Shown here piece by piece: positions 15,352 through 25,930 of a stretch of DNA of 36,863 nt. The number at the start of each line of letters is the position of its first letter. The stretch's first letter is position 1. This stretch comes from an uncultured Saprospiraceae bacterium. Lineage in GTDB: Bacteria; Bacteroidota; Bacteroidia; Chitinophagales; Saprospiraceae. The notes below the pieces were generated by a model that saw only the letters and a list, made by a program, of their open reading frames with translations, had not been told where the DNA came from and ran no database searches. The position numbers and the translations under genes were made by a program. Location: the NCBI GenBank assembly GCA_938001865.1, contig CALLAW010000104.1:1-36863 (forward strand). Reading direction: 5' to 3'.

Positions 15352-17634
15352 TTATGCGACTCCATTCGCTACATCTTCTCTGATCTTGTTGAGTGCTGAA
15401 CCTTTGCGGACCCACTCAATCTGAGCAGCATTGTAGGTGTGACCTACTGTGAAGTAATCATCAGTCCCATCAGCATGATGCAGTTGCACGAGTAATGGCT
15501 TACCTGGAGCCATATTTTGGTAGTCTAATATTGAGACTTGATCATCTTGTCTGACAAGGTCATAATCTGCAGGATTAGTAAATGTCAATGCTAACATTCC
15601 TTGCTTCTTGAGATTAGTCTCATGGATACGTGCAAATGATTTGACGATTACAGCATTGACTCCTAGGAATCTTGGTTCCATCGCTGCATGCTCTCTAGAT
15701 GATCCTTCCCCAAGGTTCTCCTCGCCAAATACTACTGTACCGATTCCTTTTGCTTGATAAGCCTTAGCAGAGTCTGGTACTGGGCCATATTCATTTGTAA
15801 CATAGTTAATAACTAAGTTAGCTTTATCATTGAAGTAGTTAATTGCTCCAGTATAACAGTTCTCCGAGATATTCTCTAAGTGACCTCTATATTTCAACCA
15901 AGGTCCAGCCATGGAGATGTGATCTGTCGTACACTTTCCTTTGACCTTGATCAATATTCTCATCTCAAGTACTTGATCTTTCTCTATTGGTTTGAATGGT
16001 GTAAGTGCCTGTATCCTATCAGATGCTGGATCTATGACTACTTTGATCTTACTACCATCCTCGGCAGGTGCATTGAACCCTCTATCCTCTACCGCAAATC
16101 CATTAGGTGGCAATTCGAATCCTGTCGGCTCTTCAAACTTGACTTGCTCTCCTTTATCATTAGTAAGTGTATCCGTCATCGGGTTGAAATCCAACCTCCC
16201 TGCGATGGCTACTGCTGCAACTATCTCTGGTGATGCGACGAAGGCATGTGTATTAGGGTTACCATCTGCTCTCTTAGAGAAGTTCCTGTTAAACGAGTGG
16301 ATGATACTATTCTTAGCAGCATTCATTGGGTCTTTGTATCTAGCCCACTGGCCGATACACGGTCCACATGCATTGGTAAATATCGTTGCATTGAGGTCTT
16401 CGAATACCTTGAGTATTCCATCTCTCTCTGTCGTAAATCTCACTTGCTCTGACCCTGGATTGATCCCAAACTCCGCTTTGGTCGTCAAACCCTTGTCTAC
16501 TGCCTGCTTAGCGATAGACGCAGCTCGTGAGAGATCTTCGTAGCTAGAGTTAGTACATGATCCGATTAGTCCCCACTCTACGTCTAGTGGCCAATCATTC
16601 TCCGTAGCATTCTTAGTCATCTCACTTCCTATTGCAGTAGAGAGATCTGGTGTGAATGGACCATTGATCAGAGGCTTGAGCTCAGAGAGATTGATTTCGA
16701 TGACTTGATCGAAGTATTTCTCTGGATTAGCATAGCACTCTGGATCTGCTGTAAGGTGCTCTTTGACGACTTTAGCGGCATCAGCGATATCTGCTCTATC
16801 TGTTGCTCTGAGGTATCTGTCCATACTGTCGTCGTAGCCAAATGTTGAAGTCGTAGCTCCTATCTCTGCCCCCATATTACAGATCGTACCCTTACCAGTA
16901 CAGCTGAGGCTAATTGCTCCCTCGCCGAAGTATTCTACGATAGCTCCAGTCCCACCTTTTACCGTAAGGATATCCGCTACTCTGAGTATGACATCTTTTG
17001 GCGATGACCATCCAGAGAGTTTCCCAGTGAGTTTGACACCGATGAGTTTAGGGTTTTTGAGCTCCCAAGGCATCCCAGCCATGACATCTACTGCATCTGC
17101 TCCACCGACTCCTATCGCTACCATCCCGAGACCACCTGCATTGACTGTGTGACTATCTGTACCGATCATCATCCCTCCTGGAAATGCATAATTCTCTAAG
17201 ACTACTTGGTGGATGATCCCTGCACCTGGCTTCCAGAATCCTATCCCATACTTATCCGATACAGACTCCAAGAAGTTGAATACCTCGTTACTGGTATTCA
17301 TCGCATGTTGGAGATCGGCATCTGCGCCTATCTTTGCTTGGATCAAGTGATCACAGTGTACTGTGGAAGGCACAGCCACCTTGTCTTTCCCAGCCATCAT
17401 GAACTGTAAGAGTGCCATCTGAGCAGTAGCATCCTGCATCGCCACTCTATCAGGAGCAAACATTACATAATCTTTACCTCTACCATAATTCTGTAGTGGA
17501 CTCTCTTCGTGCAGGTGAGAGTATAAGATCTTCTCTGATAAGGTAAGTGGTCTACCTAATTTTCCTTTTATTTCTTGTATTTTCTCTCCTAAGGACTCGT
17601 AATATCCTTTAATCATGTCTATGTCAAATGCCAT
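15352..17634 (-). CDS. acn: Aconitate hydratase
   Basis: This 760-aa protein matches mitochondrial-type aconitase in length and sequence. The three [4Fe-4S] ligands are present: Cys360 in [10 protein letters not shown] and Cys423/Cys426 in [10 protein letters not shown]. The substrate-binding blocks [41 protein letters not shown] and [19 protein letters not shown] are also intact. It interconverts citrate and isocitrate in the TCA cycle. It is monocistronic, with a perfect -7 promoter box at 17726-17719 and a terminator at 15276-15310. No sign of truncation. Under oxidative stress the cluster would be lost, but I see no iron-responsive element. Confidence 0.97.
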   Translation of the reverse strand: MAFDIDMIKGYYESLGEKIQEIKGKLGRPLTLSEKILYSHLHEESPLQNYGRGKDYVMFAPDRVAMQDATAQMALLQFMMAGKDKVAVPSTVHCDHLIQAKIGADADLQHAMNTSNEVFNFLESVSDKYGIGFWKPGAGIIHQVVLENYAFPGGMMIGTDSHTVNAGGLGMVAIGVGGADAVDVMAGMPWELKNPKLIGVKLTGKLSGWSSPKDVILRVADILTVKGGTGAIVEYFGEGAISLSCTGKGTICNMGAEIGATTSTFGYDDSMDRYLRATDRADIADAAKVVKEHLTADPECYANPEKYFDQVIEINLSELKPLINGPFTPDLSTAIGSEMTKNATENDWPLDVEWGLIGSCTNSSYEDLSRAASIAKQAVDKGLTTKAEFGINPGSEQVRFTTERDGILKVFEDLNATIFTNACGPCIGQWARYKDPMNAAKNSIIHSFNRNFSKRADGNPNTHAFVASPEIVAAVAIAGRLDFNPMTDTLTNDKGEQVKFEEPTGFELPPNGFAVEDRGFNAPAEDGSKIKVVIDPASDRIQALTPFKPIEKDQVLEMRILIKVKGKCTTDHISMAGPWLKYRGHLENISENCYTGAINYFNDKANLVINYVTNEYGPVPDSAKAYQAKGIGTVVFGEENLGEGSSREHAAMEPRFLGVNAVIVKSFARIHETNLKKQGMLALTFTNPADYDLVRQDDQVSILDYQNMAPGKPLLVQLHHADGTDDYFTVGHTYNAAQIEWVRKGSALNKIREDVANGVA

Positions 17635-17718
17635 ATTCTAGTTACTTTTTTCGAGTTTATTTTTACAACTTATCTATATCTTTCCACTGTTGAGACTGAT
17701 ATTGATCTATATTGGATA

Positions 17719-17726
17719 CAAATATA
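17719..17726 (-). promoter_or_regulatory. Promoter -7 box for aconitase
   Basis: Minus-strand TATATTTG fits the Bacteroidota -7 consensus TAnnTTTG exactly, 85 nt before the aconitase ATG. No TTG sits at the expected 18-20 nt spacing, so strength is uncertain. Confidence 0.45.
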
Positions 17727-17845
17727 CGCAAGTATAGAGTATTATTGACTCCTGATGTAATTGCTTGGAGTCAGACAGATACATCCATAATTACCAGACG
17801 AGTACAGTCTAGCTAAATCTCAAGATTACTGATCAATCTTAGGTC

Positions 17846-20800
17846 TTACCTCACGAGTGTCAAATCTCCCTTCTTCTCCATCAACTCTCCATCAACTGTA
17901 TAGGTTGAATAGAACTTGTATACGCCTGATGGCATCAAATCATTATTCATCCCTGTACCATTCCATGTGCTCGCAAAGTTACTAGATGTAAATAAGAGGT
18001 TGCCATAGGCATTATAGATATGGAGCTGATAATTATTCACGAGGTTTCCACAATTATTGACTGGACCAAATGAAGAATCTCTTTCCTGTCCAGCTACACT
18101 ATTGACATTTATGAAGTTGGGCCAAGAGACACACTCACATGGCCAGAAGTTACCTTGATTGACTGTAATAGTACTAGAGATTGTATCGTTACATACATCT
18201 ATTACTGAGACTGAGTAGACACCCGTAGAATCAACAAATATTGATGGTGGTGTCTCTCCTGTAGACCATTGATATCCTGCAAGGTCCCAATCGACAGACC
18301 CTGTCGCTGTAGCAGTAAGCGTAGTACTCGTCTCCCCACAATTGACCTCGACATCTAACTCTACTGGGACGAAGAAGTCGGTATCATTAATCGTTACACT
18401 TGCTTCGACTGTAAATCCACACTGGTCTTGAGCAGTGACACTATATGTGCCTGCTTCGGAGACTTGGATACTCTGCCCGCTATCAGACGTACTCCACTCA
18501 ATCGTACTCTCATCCACTCCTCCTGAGAAGACTGCACTCAGTGTAAATGACTGTGGCTCTTGACAGATATTCGGTGTTGTACTGATATCTATCGTTTCCA
18601 TCGTCGCCTCCATTGCTTGTTCAGCAGTGATGCTCGTGCTGACTAGATTCTGGCAATCATCTGTAGCTGTTACAGTAAGACTTTGTGCCTCTGCAAGTGT
18701 TAGCGTAGTTGTGCCTAGGTCAAGAGTATTGCCTTGTGCATCTGTCCAAGCGATGCTATTTACCGTGAGTACATCTGGATTAGTGATCGTATAGGTCAGT
18801 CCAGCTGCAGTACATGTCACATCTACCATAATCACCTCAGGTGCTTGAGAGAGATCTGGAATCTCTATCGTCTCTGTGAACATGGTACCACAGTTATCAG
18901 TAATCATCGCTGTATAAGGACCAAACTCTGTCACCGTGATACTCACTTGACCATTGTCCGCAGGCCCAGTGGACCAAGTCAGATTATCCGCATCGAAGAA
19001 GTCATTGGGTGCAAAGTTGGCCGTAATAAAGATCACACCATCACTACAATAGTTGTTATTATCAAATACGAGATTCATATCTGTAATGTTATTCAAGTCA
19101 GTCGATGCCGAGATTGGATAGAAACAATCGTCCACTAGCGTCACAGAGTAGACGTCAGTATCGGTCACTGTGATTGATGACACCCCTGTCTCTCCATTAG
19201 ACCACACGATCGATGATTGGTCAAATGTCTGGCCTGAGGTAATTACGGTGAGTATATAAGCATTGTCAGCGCAATCGACTAAGATATCTGCTTCGTCAGG
19301 CTGTTCAAATTCTGTATCGAATATGGTTCTTGTGATGACTGTATCTTGTCCACAGGTATCACTTATCGTAATCGTATATGCCGCTGTAGCTTCATTCCGT
19401 ACTACGCTTTTGGTCGTTTCTCCTTGATCCCATTGATAGAAGTAGTCACCACTCCCTCCACTTGCAAATCCTTCTAAGACAAACTCTCTAGGCTCTCCAC
19501 ACCATCTCTCTCTCTCTTGGAGGTCGATGAACCCATCTAACGGCTCATACACGGGCACCTCTATCGTATCACAGAGTTGGAAGCATGTCTCCGTATCAAA
19601 TGTTACAGTGACAGTATACTGTTCGGTATCCATGACTGTAATCATTGGAGTCATAGCACCTGTATTCCATTCGTAAGTTTCTCCATTGAGTAGTGTGGCA
19701 TCGAGAGTGACATTGATACTATCGGGACACTGTATGTCTGCAACTAGACTCAGTATCGGTGCACCGATATCTACATAGAGCATAGTGTCAACTACTGGGA
19801 CGATATTACTCACAGGGAAGAGTGCCACACCCAAGAAGATGAGTGTATCTCCCTCGACGTCTGTCATCCCTGAGACTAGATCGATATCAGAGTCGCATGT
19901 CGCGAGCTCTCCTTCTACTCTGAATGAGTTACCCTCTGCATCTGTCTTATTGATATTGATGGCTTGTCTGATGGACGTAGTGGAGAATGTCTGTACAGAA
20001 TTGACCTGTGTGTAACCTCCGTCTGGAGCCGCCAATATATTGCCTTGATCTATGATTGTAAGATGTTCTTGGAGATCAGAGATGCCATTGGCCAAGTCAT
20101 ACTGGATGATCCCTTCTCTTGGATATTGTCGTTGCCAGAGTCGAGTACCTTCGAGGTCAATCGCAAGCATAAATGGTCTTGCGAAGACAAAATTTTCCAA
20201 ATAACTTCCGCCGATGATGATTTCATCATTCTGCCCAAGAGATGCACTCGTCGTAACTGTACCTCCAGCAAGGATATCTGGGTTATTGAGAGTCGTCAAC
20301 CATGCGAGATTTCCTGATACATCTAACTTGGCTACAAATCCTCTTGTGAAATCTGGCCTAGCAGTACCTACGATCACGATCTCACCATCCTCAGTCAGTA
20401 ATTGCTCATAGATCTGAGCTGATTCCATATCTGGCAGATGATAAGACCTTGCCCATATCTGATTGTAATCGCCATCTAGTCTTGCTACGAAGAGCTGCGT
20501 ACTATCAGTAAGCATCTTACCAGACACGACATATGACGTATCTCTTGGATCATAATCTATCTCTGAAAAATTATAACTATAGCTATTTTCCAAGGTATCT
20601 GTAACCTGGAAATTGACCTCAAATGATCCCGCTATCCCTTCATTATCAACGGTCCACAGACTCATCGTCTCTATAGTATCTACCCGAGTACCAGCAAGAG
20701 TGATGCGAGTCGTATCCCTGAGTGCTATCTCTACTGGTCTTGCAGTATTGGTGCTATCAGTATTCGTGTAGTAATTGTATGTCCACTCTGATCTCCCTTG

Positions 20801-21166
20801 TCCTCCAGTCCTGAGGAGTGCTTGTGAGTAGATCGAGTCTCGTCTCACCTGAAATGCAATGAGAAACGAGTCATTACCAATCGCCTCCATATCGCCATAG
20901 CGAGTAATCTCATAGTCTCCTTCTAGATGGATTTCATTTTCCCAATCGATATCACCCTTGAGATTGTGCTTGCTGATGTAGAGCCCTTCGTTCTCTAGAT
21001 CTTCTGTGACGAACTTGCTTACCACATAGGTAGAGCCAGCATCATCTTGCAGTGCATCTATGACTTGGACATCAGCCCCGTTAGATGTAGCGAAGAGTCT
21101 TTGATAGTTTTGAGAGTATCCCACTACTGAGATGAGCAGGATTACAAGGGTCTGTATGAGTCGCAT
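17846..21166 (-). CDS. Large secreted protein with Ig/PKD-like repeats and CHU_C-type (type B) T9SS C-terminus
   Basis: This 1106-aa protein has a signal peptide (MRLIQTLVILLISVVGYSQ). Residues to about 440 form propeller-like repeats with phrases such as LFVARLDGDYNQIWARSY and GFVAKLDVSGNLAWLTT. Then come about six Ig/PKD-like repeats of 80-95 residues, each with a W-S/N-T/N-G-E/A signature (YEWNTGAMTP, IVWSNGETG, YQWSTGETPP) and often a C-G pair. The last 90 residues (YQLHIYNAYGNLLFTSSNFA to KKGDLTLVR) are the gliding-motility-associated C-terminal domain used as a type B T9SS signal. A surface adhesin or matrix role is likely. A perfect -7 box (TATTTTTG) lies at 21201-21194. Confidence 0.88.
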   Translation of the reverse strand: MRLIQTLVILLISVVGYSQNYQRLFATSNGADVQVIDALQDDAGSTYVVSKFVTEDLENEGLYISKHNLKGDIDWENEIHLEGDYEITRYGDMEAIGNDSFLIAFQVRRDSIYSQALLRTGGQGRSEWTYNYYTNTDSTNTARPVEIALRDTTRITLAGTRVDTIETMSLWTVDNEGIAGSFEVNFQVTDTLENSYSYNFSEIDYDPRDTSYVVSGKMLTDSTQLFVARLDGDYNQIWARSYHLPDMESAQIYEQLLTEDGEIVIVGTARPDFTRGFVAKLDVSGNLAWLTTLNNPDILAGGTVTTSASLGQNDEIIIGGSYLENFVFARPFMLAIDLEGTRLWQRQYPREGIIQYDLANGISDLQEHLTIIDQGNILAAPDGGYTQVNSVQTFSTTSIRQAININKTDAEGNSFRVEGELATCDSDIDLVSGMTDVEGDTLIFLGVALFPVSNIVPVVDTMLYVDIGAPILSLVADIQCPDSINVTLDATLLNGETYEWNTGAMTPMITVMDTEQYTVTVTFDTETCFQLCDTIEVPVYEPLDGFIDLQERERWCGEPREFVLEGFASGGSGDYFYQWDQGETTKSVVRNEATAAYTITISDTCGQDTVITRTIFDTEFEQPDEADILVDCADNAYILTVITSGQTFDQSSIVWSNGETGVSSITVTDTDVYSVTLVDDCFYPISASTDLNNITDMNLVFDNNNYCSDGVIFITANFAPNDFFDADNLTWSTGPADNGQVSITVTEFGPYTAMITDNCGTMFTETIEIPDLSQAPEVIMVDVTCTAAGLTYTITNPDVLTVNSIAWTDAQGNTLDLGTTTLTLAEAQSLTVTATDDCQNLVSTSITAEQAMEATMETIDISTTPNICQEPQSFTLSAVFSGGVDESTIEWSTSDSGQSIQVSEAGTYSVTAQDQCGFTVEASVTINDTDFFVPVELDVEVNCGETSTTLTATATGSVDWDLAGYQWSTGETPPSIFVDSTGVYSVSVIDVCNDTISSTITVNQGNFWPCECVSWPNFINVNSVAGQERDSSFGPVNNCGNLVNNYQLHIYNAYGNLLFTSSNFASTWNGTGMNNDLMPSGVYKFYSTYTVDGELMEKKGDLTLVR

Positions 21167-21193
21167 AGAGGTTCTATTTGTTTAATATCGTTC

Positions 21194-21201
21194 CAAAAAT
21201 A
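21194..21201 (-). promoter_or_regulatory. Promoter -7 box for the large T9SS protein
   Basis: Minus-strand TATTTTTG matches TAnnTTTG, 28 nt before the ATG. The start site would leave a leader of only about 20 nt. No matching TTG at -33. Confidence 0.4.
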
Positions 21202-21441
21202 ACAATCTCACACCATTTATTGGATTAAACTTGAGCATATTGTCATATTGACTATAGAGTTCCTTGTACTCTGAACAATGATACGGTATGATTATTACCG
21301 CATAATGCCCGTAATCTTATGCTATTTGAGAGATTTTGCAGTCTAGCATTTATCTCTTCTGTTCGGATATTATTCTTTGCATTTTTTGATCTTTGCTCTC
21401 GCCTTTGATCAGTCATTGCTAATGGCTCAGTGACCTTTTAT

Positions 21442-21469
21442 TTGATCCGATCATATTGATCCGATCATA
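21442..21469. repeat. Two tandem copies of a 14-bp unit containing a palindrome
   Basis: TTGATCCGATCATA occurs twice back to back (21442-21455 and 21456-21469). Each copy holds the palindrome TGATC-C-GATCA, so two identical dyads lie 14 bp apart. This could be an operator for a dimeric regulator, but the nearest start codon it could control (21166) is about 280 bp away. Confidence 0.6.
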
Positions 21470-21620
21470 GGACTCTAATCATCTTGAATTGCTCCTAGAT
21501 TGATGATAAGGATAGCTTGGACTCTACTCTCGTCGATCCCTGGCAGGTTGGAGCTCTAGATACGGCATGAGCTAATTTTGACACCTTGTTTAACATTTAC
21601 GCAAGTGGGAGAGTAATCCT

Positions 21621-22034
21621 CTACTGACATGAGCTACACAGTCCCTTGGCGATGACATTGATCTCTGATACTGTATAGCCTTCCGGCAAATGCAACTCAG
21701 GTATCTTGACATCCATATGGCAGGTAATATCCCCACATTGGGTACACTCGAAGTGAAGATGACTATCATCGTGTGCATGGTCAGTACAGTTCTCAGCACA
21801 GAGAGCATACTTAGATCTCTGAGACGAGTCAATGATCTTATGGATGATCCCTTTATCTTCGAATGTCTTCAGTGTCCGATAGAGAGTGATACGATCTATA
21901 TGCCCGAGTGATGATTCGATCACTTGATTAGATACTGCGACATCAGACTCGAGGAGAAGGGCCAATACCTCTTCTCTATTCTGAGTGATTCGGAGTTTGC
22001 TCTGAGTGAGGAGTTTTCTTGCTTGCATAGCCAT
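21621..22034 (-). CDS. Fur-family metal-responsive regulator
   Basis: The protein is about 137 aa from the ATG at 22034, which is 4 nt after the glutamate synthase-like stop; an in-frame start at 22067 would overlap it. The N-terminal winged helix (RITQNREEVLALLLESDVAVSNQVIESSLGHIDRITLYRTLKTFEDKGIIHKI) is typical of Fur. The HLHFECTQCGDITC segment and the final GLCSSC provide the Cys4 structural zinc site, and the His-rich CTDHAHDDSHLHFE lies at the regulatory metal site. Whether it is Fur, Zur or PerR cannot be decided by eye; the Cys- and His-rich linker leans toward a zinc-responsive (Zur-like) type. It is last of a two-gene operon. Confidence 0.9.
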   Translation of the reverse strand: MAMQARKLLTQSKLRITQNREEVLALLLESDVAVSNQVIESSLGHIDRITLYRTLKTFEDKGIIHKIIDSSQRSKYALCAENCTDHAHDDSHLHFECTQCGDITCHMDVKIPELHLPEGYTVSEINVIAKGLCSSCQ

Positions 22035-22038
22035 TATA

Positions 22039-23661
22039 TTAATCTTCTTCGATATAGACTGTCTCATACTTAGGCGTAAAGCTCTCTGCTGAGGTAGTTG
22101 CCATCAGTTTGCGCCAATCTCTAGGGATGCTCTCTTGCTCTAGCAGACTGCCTTCGGTGATGTAGTGGAATATCTCTTCGTAGGTCCGAGTGTTGAATGG
22201 ACTGATACGCATCGTGATGTGAGATCGGTTGATCAGATCTGGATCATCAATGCCTGCAGCTGCCATCAACTCTACGAATGAGTGGACAGTTTCTTTCTGG
22301 AAGTGTGCCACTCTGACTTTCTTATCATCTACATTGAGTCCTTTGACGAGTTCGGGTCGCTGCGTAGCTACACCTACTGGGCAAGTATTGCGATTGCACT
22401 CAAGTGCTTGGATACACCCTAAGGCCATCATCATAGCTCGTGCTGAGTAGCATGCATCTGCTCCCAAGGCGATTGCTCTGAACATGTGGAATCCCGTCAC
22501 TATCTTCCCTGATGCGAAGAGCTTGATTTCCTTCTTCAGGCCAAATCCTATGAGAGCATTGTAGACGAAGACGAGGCCTTCACGATATGGCATACCTACA
22601 GAGTTGCTAAACTCTTGTGGAGCTGCACCAGTACCTCCCTCTCCACCATCCACTGCGATGAAGTCTGGCGTAATCCCCGTCTCTATCATCGCTTTACAGA
22701 TGGCGATGAACTCTGACTTGTGTCCGATACACAGCTTGAATCCAATAGGCTTACCTCCAGAAAGGTCTCGACATTGCTTGACGAAGAGGAGGAGACCCTT
22801 GGGAGTATTGAATGCTCTATGATATGGAGGAGAGAGGACATCTTTACCCATCTCTATAGATCTGATTTCAGCGATTTCTTTCGTGACTTTTTTGGCTGGA
22901 AGGATCCCTCCATGACCAGGTTTGGCTCCCTGTGAGAGTTTGATCTCTATCATCTTGACATTGTCCTTAGCTGTCCGCTGGGCGAAGAGATCTGGGTCAA
23001 ATCCTCCATCTTTGGCTCTACATCCAAAGTATCCTGTCCCTATCTGGTAGATCAGATCGCCACCATACTTATCATGATATGGAGAGATGCCACCTTCTCC
23101 GGTATTGTGGGCAAAGTTGCCAATCTTAGCTCCACCATTGAGAGCCATCACGGCATTCTTACTCAGTGATCCGAAGCTCATCGCCGATACATTATACAGG
23201 CTGGCAGAGTATGGTTGCTTGCAGTCCTTCCCTCCGACTAATACTCTCGGATCTTTATTGATATCCTTAGAGTCAAGAGCACCAATTGAGTGATTCATCC
23301 ACTCATATGACTCTCCATAGACATCTAGCTGTGTCCCAAATGGTGTCGTATCTGTCTCATCTTTAGATCTCTGATAGATCAGACTCCTATCCAATCTCGA
23401 AAATGGCTTACCATCAGTATCAGACTCTACGAAGTACTGATAGATCTTTGGTCTCAACCACTCGGCAATATATCTCCCTCGACCGATGACTGGGAAGTTG
23501 CGTGCTATGCTCTTCTTCTTCTGTATCAGGTCATAGAGTCCAATCAGCAATATTGGCACGAGTATGAGTAACAACCATAACCATGTAGAGGAGAGCATAA
23601 ATCCAAGCAACAAGGTGAGGGTCAATCCCAAAAAAATAAAGACTAAAAATTCGTTTCGCAT
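22039..23661 (-). CDS. Membrane-anchored FMN-binding glutamate synthase family protein
   Basis: This 540-aa protein starts with two adjacent membrane helices (about residues 4-45) and continues with a glutamate synthase central/FMN barrel domain: VSAMSFGSLSKNAVMALNGGAKIG, GGISPYHDKYGGDLIYQIGTGYFGCR, LSQGAKPGHGGILPA, DFIAVDGGEGGTGAAP and LGADACYSARAMMMALGCIQALECNRNTCPVGVATQ. The last block (about residues 405-435) holds the Cys residues for the [3Fe-4S] cluster. The amidotransferase domain of classical GltB is absent, as usual for this family, so the electron donor and real substrate are uncertain. It is followed by the Fur-family gene. A -7 box (TAGATTTG) lies at 23799-23792. Confidence 0.88.
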   Translation of the reverse strand: MRNEFLVFIFLGLTLTLLLGFMLSSTWLWLLLILVPILLIGLYDLIQKKKSIARNFPVIGRGRYIAEWLRPKIYQYFVESDTDGKPFSRLDRSLIYQRSKDETDTTPFGTQLDVYGESYEWMNHSIGALDSKDINKDPRVLVGGKDCKQPYSASLYNVSAMSFGSLSKNAVMALNGGAKIGNFAHNTGEGGISPYHDKYGGDLIYQIGTGYFGCRAKDGGFDPDLFAQRTAKDNVKMIEIKLSQGAKPGHGGILPAKKVTKEIAEIRSIEMGKDVLSPPYHRAFNTPKGLLLFVKQCRDLSGGKPIGFKLCIGHKSEFIAICKAMIETGITPDFIAVDGGEGGTGAAPQEFSNSVGMPYREGLVFVYNALIGFGLKKEIKLFASGKIVTGFHMFRAIALGADACYSARAMMMALGCIQALECNRNTCPVGVATQRPELVKGLNVDDKKVRVAHFQKETVHSFVELMAAAGIDDPDLINRSHITMRISPFNTRTYEEIFHYITEGSLLEQESIPRDWRKLMATTSAESFTPKYETVYIEED

Positions 23662-23791
23662 TATCTACCTATAGGGTTATCTGAGTAATGATGTAAGGTA
23701 TCACTATTTGCCAATTATTCTGAGTGGCATTAGACAGTAAATTTAGTACTCTTCTAAGAATCACTCTTGTGGCAATAAGAGATAATAATGT

Positions 23792-23799
23792 CAAATCTA
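23792..23799 (-). promoter_or_regulatory. Promoter -7 box for the glutamate synthase-like operon
   Basis: Minus-strand TAGATTTG fits TAnnTTTG exactly, about 130 nt before the ATG at 23661. No clear -33 TTG is present. Confidence 0.3.
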
Positions 23800-23884
23800 C
23801 AGAATAGGTGTCGCATTAATCATTAAAATTCCTAATGTATGTTGGTTATTCGCCATATTTGTGATAAAATTATTTGTTCTCGAT

Positions 23885-25876
23885 ATGGAATCTAGCCTCT
23901 CAGTCATCAATAAGATCAGTAAGACTCAAAAGAAAGCTCTGTACCAAGGCATGCTCTATCCTCGCCTTATCGAGGAGAAGATGCTCTCACTACTCAGGCA
24001 AGGCAAAGTGTCTAAGTGGTTCAGTGGGATAGGTCAGGAGGCGATCTCTGTAGGCTGCACCTTGGCACTAGATAAGCGAGATACCATCTTTCCGATGCAT
24101 CGCAACTTAGGCGTATTTACCTCTAGGGAAATACCACTCTCTCGTCTACTCTCGCAGTGGCAGGGTAAAGCGAATGGATTTACCAAGGGTCGTGACCGAT
24201 CATTTCACTTCGGGGCTCCTGACTATAATGTCATCGGAATGATCTCACACCTAGGTGCTCAATTGAGCCTAGCTGATGGTGTAGCACTGAGCCATAAGTT
24301 ACACAAGACTGGCAATGTAGCAGTCGCATTTACAGGAGAAGGCGGCACGAGTGAAGGCGAATTCCATGAGGCACTCAATGTCGCTGCCGTCTGGCAGTTG
24401 CCCGTCATCTTTGTCATAGAGAATAATGGTTACGGTCTCTCGACTCCAACCTCCGAACAGTACAATTGCGATCACCTCGTAGACCGAGCTAAGGGATATG
24501 GAATGAAAGGGATCAGAATCGATGGCAATAATATCGAAGAGGTATACTCAACTCTCTCAACCATCAAATCCCAGCTGGCGACTCATCCAGAGCCCTGGCT
24601 GATAGAGTGTGACACATTCAGGATGAGAGGTCATGAAGAGGCAAGTGGCACTAAGTATGTCCCAGACGATCTCATGGAGCACTGGGCAACTAAGGATCCC
24701 ATCTCTAACTACGAGACTCAGCTCATCTCTGAAGGGATCTATACACAAGCAGACCTCGATTTACTGAAAAGCAAACTCAAAAAAGAGATCAATAAGACTG
24801 TCAAAGCCTCATTTGAAGAATCAGTCATAGCATCAACTGTAGAGGCGGAGATGGCAGATGTCTATAGTCCTACGCCTCAGTGGCATACAGGTGATATGAC
24901 AGCACTCACTCAGACGACAGAGATGAGATATATCGATGCCATCTCTGATGCCCTCAACATCGCTATGGCCCATGATGACGATCTCATACTGATGGGTCAA
25001 GATATTGCCGATTATGGAGGAGTATTCAAGATCACTGATGGCTTCATGGCCAAGTACGGCAAAGATCGAGTAAGGAATACACCCATTTGCGAAAGCGCCA
25101 TACTCGGCATAGCTATGGGGCTGAGCCTCGAGGGTAAGTCTTCTATGGTAGAGATGCAGTTTTCGGATTTTGTGAGTTGTGGATTTAACCAGATTGTAAA
25201 TAATATAGCCAAGGTCCACTATCGATGGGGCCTCTCTGTCAATACTGTCATCAGGATGCCAAGTGGTGGGGGTGTCGCGGCTGGACCATTCCACAGTCAG
25301 AGCACCGAAGCATGGTTTGCCCATGTACCTGGACTCAAGATCGTCTATCCCTCTAACCCAGTCGATGCCAAAGGGCTATTGCTCGCAGCATTCAAAGACC
25401 CCAATCCAGTCCTCTACTATGAACATAAGTACCTCTATCGTACAGCTATCCAACAAGTGCCAACACACTATTATGAGACACCAATCGGGCAAGCGGCAGT
25501 AGTCCAAGAAGGATCGGCGTGTAGCATCATCACTTATGGACTAGGTGTACAGTGGGCACTCCATCTCTCTAACCAACTTGAGATCGACTGCGAGATCATA
25601 GATCTCAGGACACTCAACCCGCTGGATTATCAAGCGATAGATAAGACAGTCAAGAAGACCAATAAGGTAGTCATCCTCCACGAAGATGTAGAGCAAGGAG
25701 GGATCGGAGGCGATCTCTCAGCATATATCAGTGAGCACCTCTTCGAGCACCTCGATGGACCAGTGATCAGGGTGTCTAGTCTCAATACACCTATCCCATT
25801 TGCCAGCGAGCTAGAGGAGACATTCCTTGCTAATTATCGTCTCAAAGAAGCACTCCAAAAATTAATCGAATATTAA
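23885..25876 (+). CDS. Fused alpha/beta 2-oxoacid dehydrogenase E1 component
   Basis: The product is 663 aa from the ATG at 23885; a GTG at 23861 would add eight residues. The N-terminal half is an E1-alpha with the thiamine diphosphate motif GEGGTSEGEFHE at 151-162 ending in ENNGYGLSTP (Asn180-Asn181), and GRDRSFHFG before it. From about residue 335 an E1-beta follows (MRYIDAISDALNIAMAHDDD, LMGQDIADYGGVFKIT, and VILHEDVEQGGIGGDL). It decarboxylates a 2-oxoacid (branched-chain oxoacids or pyruvate) and passes the acyl group to a lipoyl E2. The fused form is common in Bacteroidota. No E2 or E3 gene is in the window, so substrate cannot be settled from context. Confidence 0.92.
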   Translation: MESSLSVINKISKTQKKALYQGMLYPRLIEEKMLSLLRQGKVSKWFSGIGQEAISVGCTLALDKRDTIFPMHRNLGVFTSREIPLSRLLSQWQGKANGFTKGRDRSFHFGAPDYNVIGMISHLGAQLSLADGVALSHKLHKTGNVAVAFTGEGGTSEGEFHEALNVAAVWQLPVIFVIENNGYGLSTPTSEQYNCDHLVDRAKGYGMKGIRIDGNNIEEVYSTLSTIKSQLATHPEPWLIECDTFRMRGHEEASGTKYVPDDLMEHWATKDPISNYETQLISEGIYTQADLDLLKSKLKKEINKTVKASFEESVIASTVEAEMADVYSPTPQWHTGDMTALTQTTEMRYIDAISDALNIAMAHDDDLILMGQDIADYGGVFKITDGFMAKYGKDRVRNTPICESAILGIAMGLSLEGKSSMVEMQFSDFVSCGFNQIVNNIAKVHYRWGLSVNTVIRMPSGGGVAAGPFHSQSTEAWFAHVPGLKIVYPSNPVDAKGLLLAAFKDPNPVLYYEHKYLYRTAIQQVPTHYYETPIGQAAVVQEGSACSIITYGLGVQWALHLSNQLEIDCEIIDLRTLNPLDYQAIDKTVKKTNKVVILHEDVEQGGIGGDLSAYISEHLFEHLDGPVIRVSSLNTPIPFASELEETFLANYRLKEALQKLIEY

Positions 25877-25930
25877 ACATCTACAATATTGAGAGTACAT
25901 TCTGGGTTTTATTTAACTTTCAATACAACT

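Larger units (their letters stand above)
21167..21620. other. Intergenic region with tandem palindromic repeat
   Basis: Between the Fur-family gene and the large T9SS gene there is no credible gene. It contains the -7 box at 21194-21201, a short inverted repeat at about 21283-21299, and an exact tandem duplication of a 14-bp unit at 21442-21469, listed separately. No strong terminator follows the Fur-family stop. Confidence 0.5.

Noticed and set aside
15880-16543. Long plus-strand frames of 117 and 183 aa inside aconitase
   Set aside because: They are antisense shadows caused by codon use of a highly conserved enzyme.
24833-25324. A 163-aa minus-strand frame inside the E1 gene
   Set aside because: It is antisense to conserved E1-beta motifs and has no recognisable domain.
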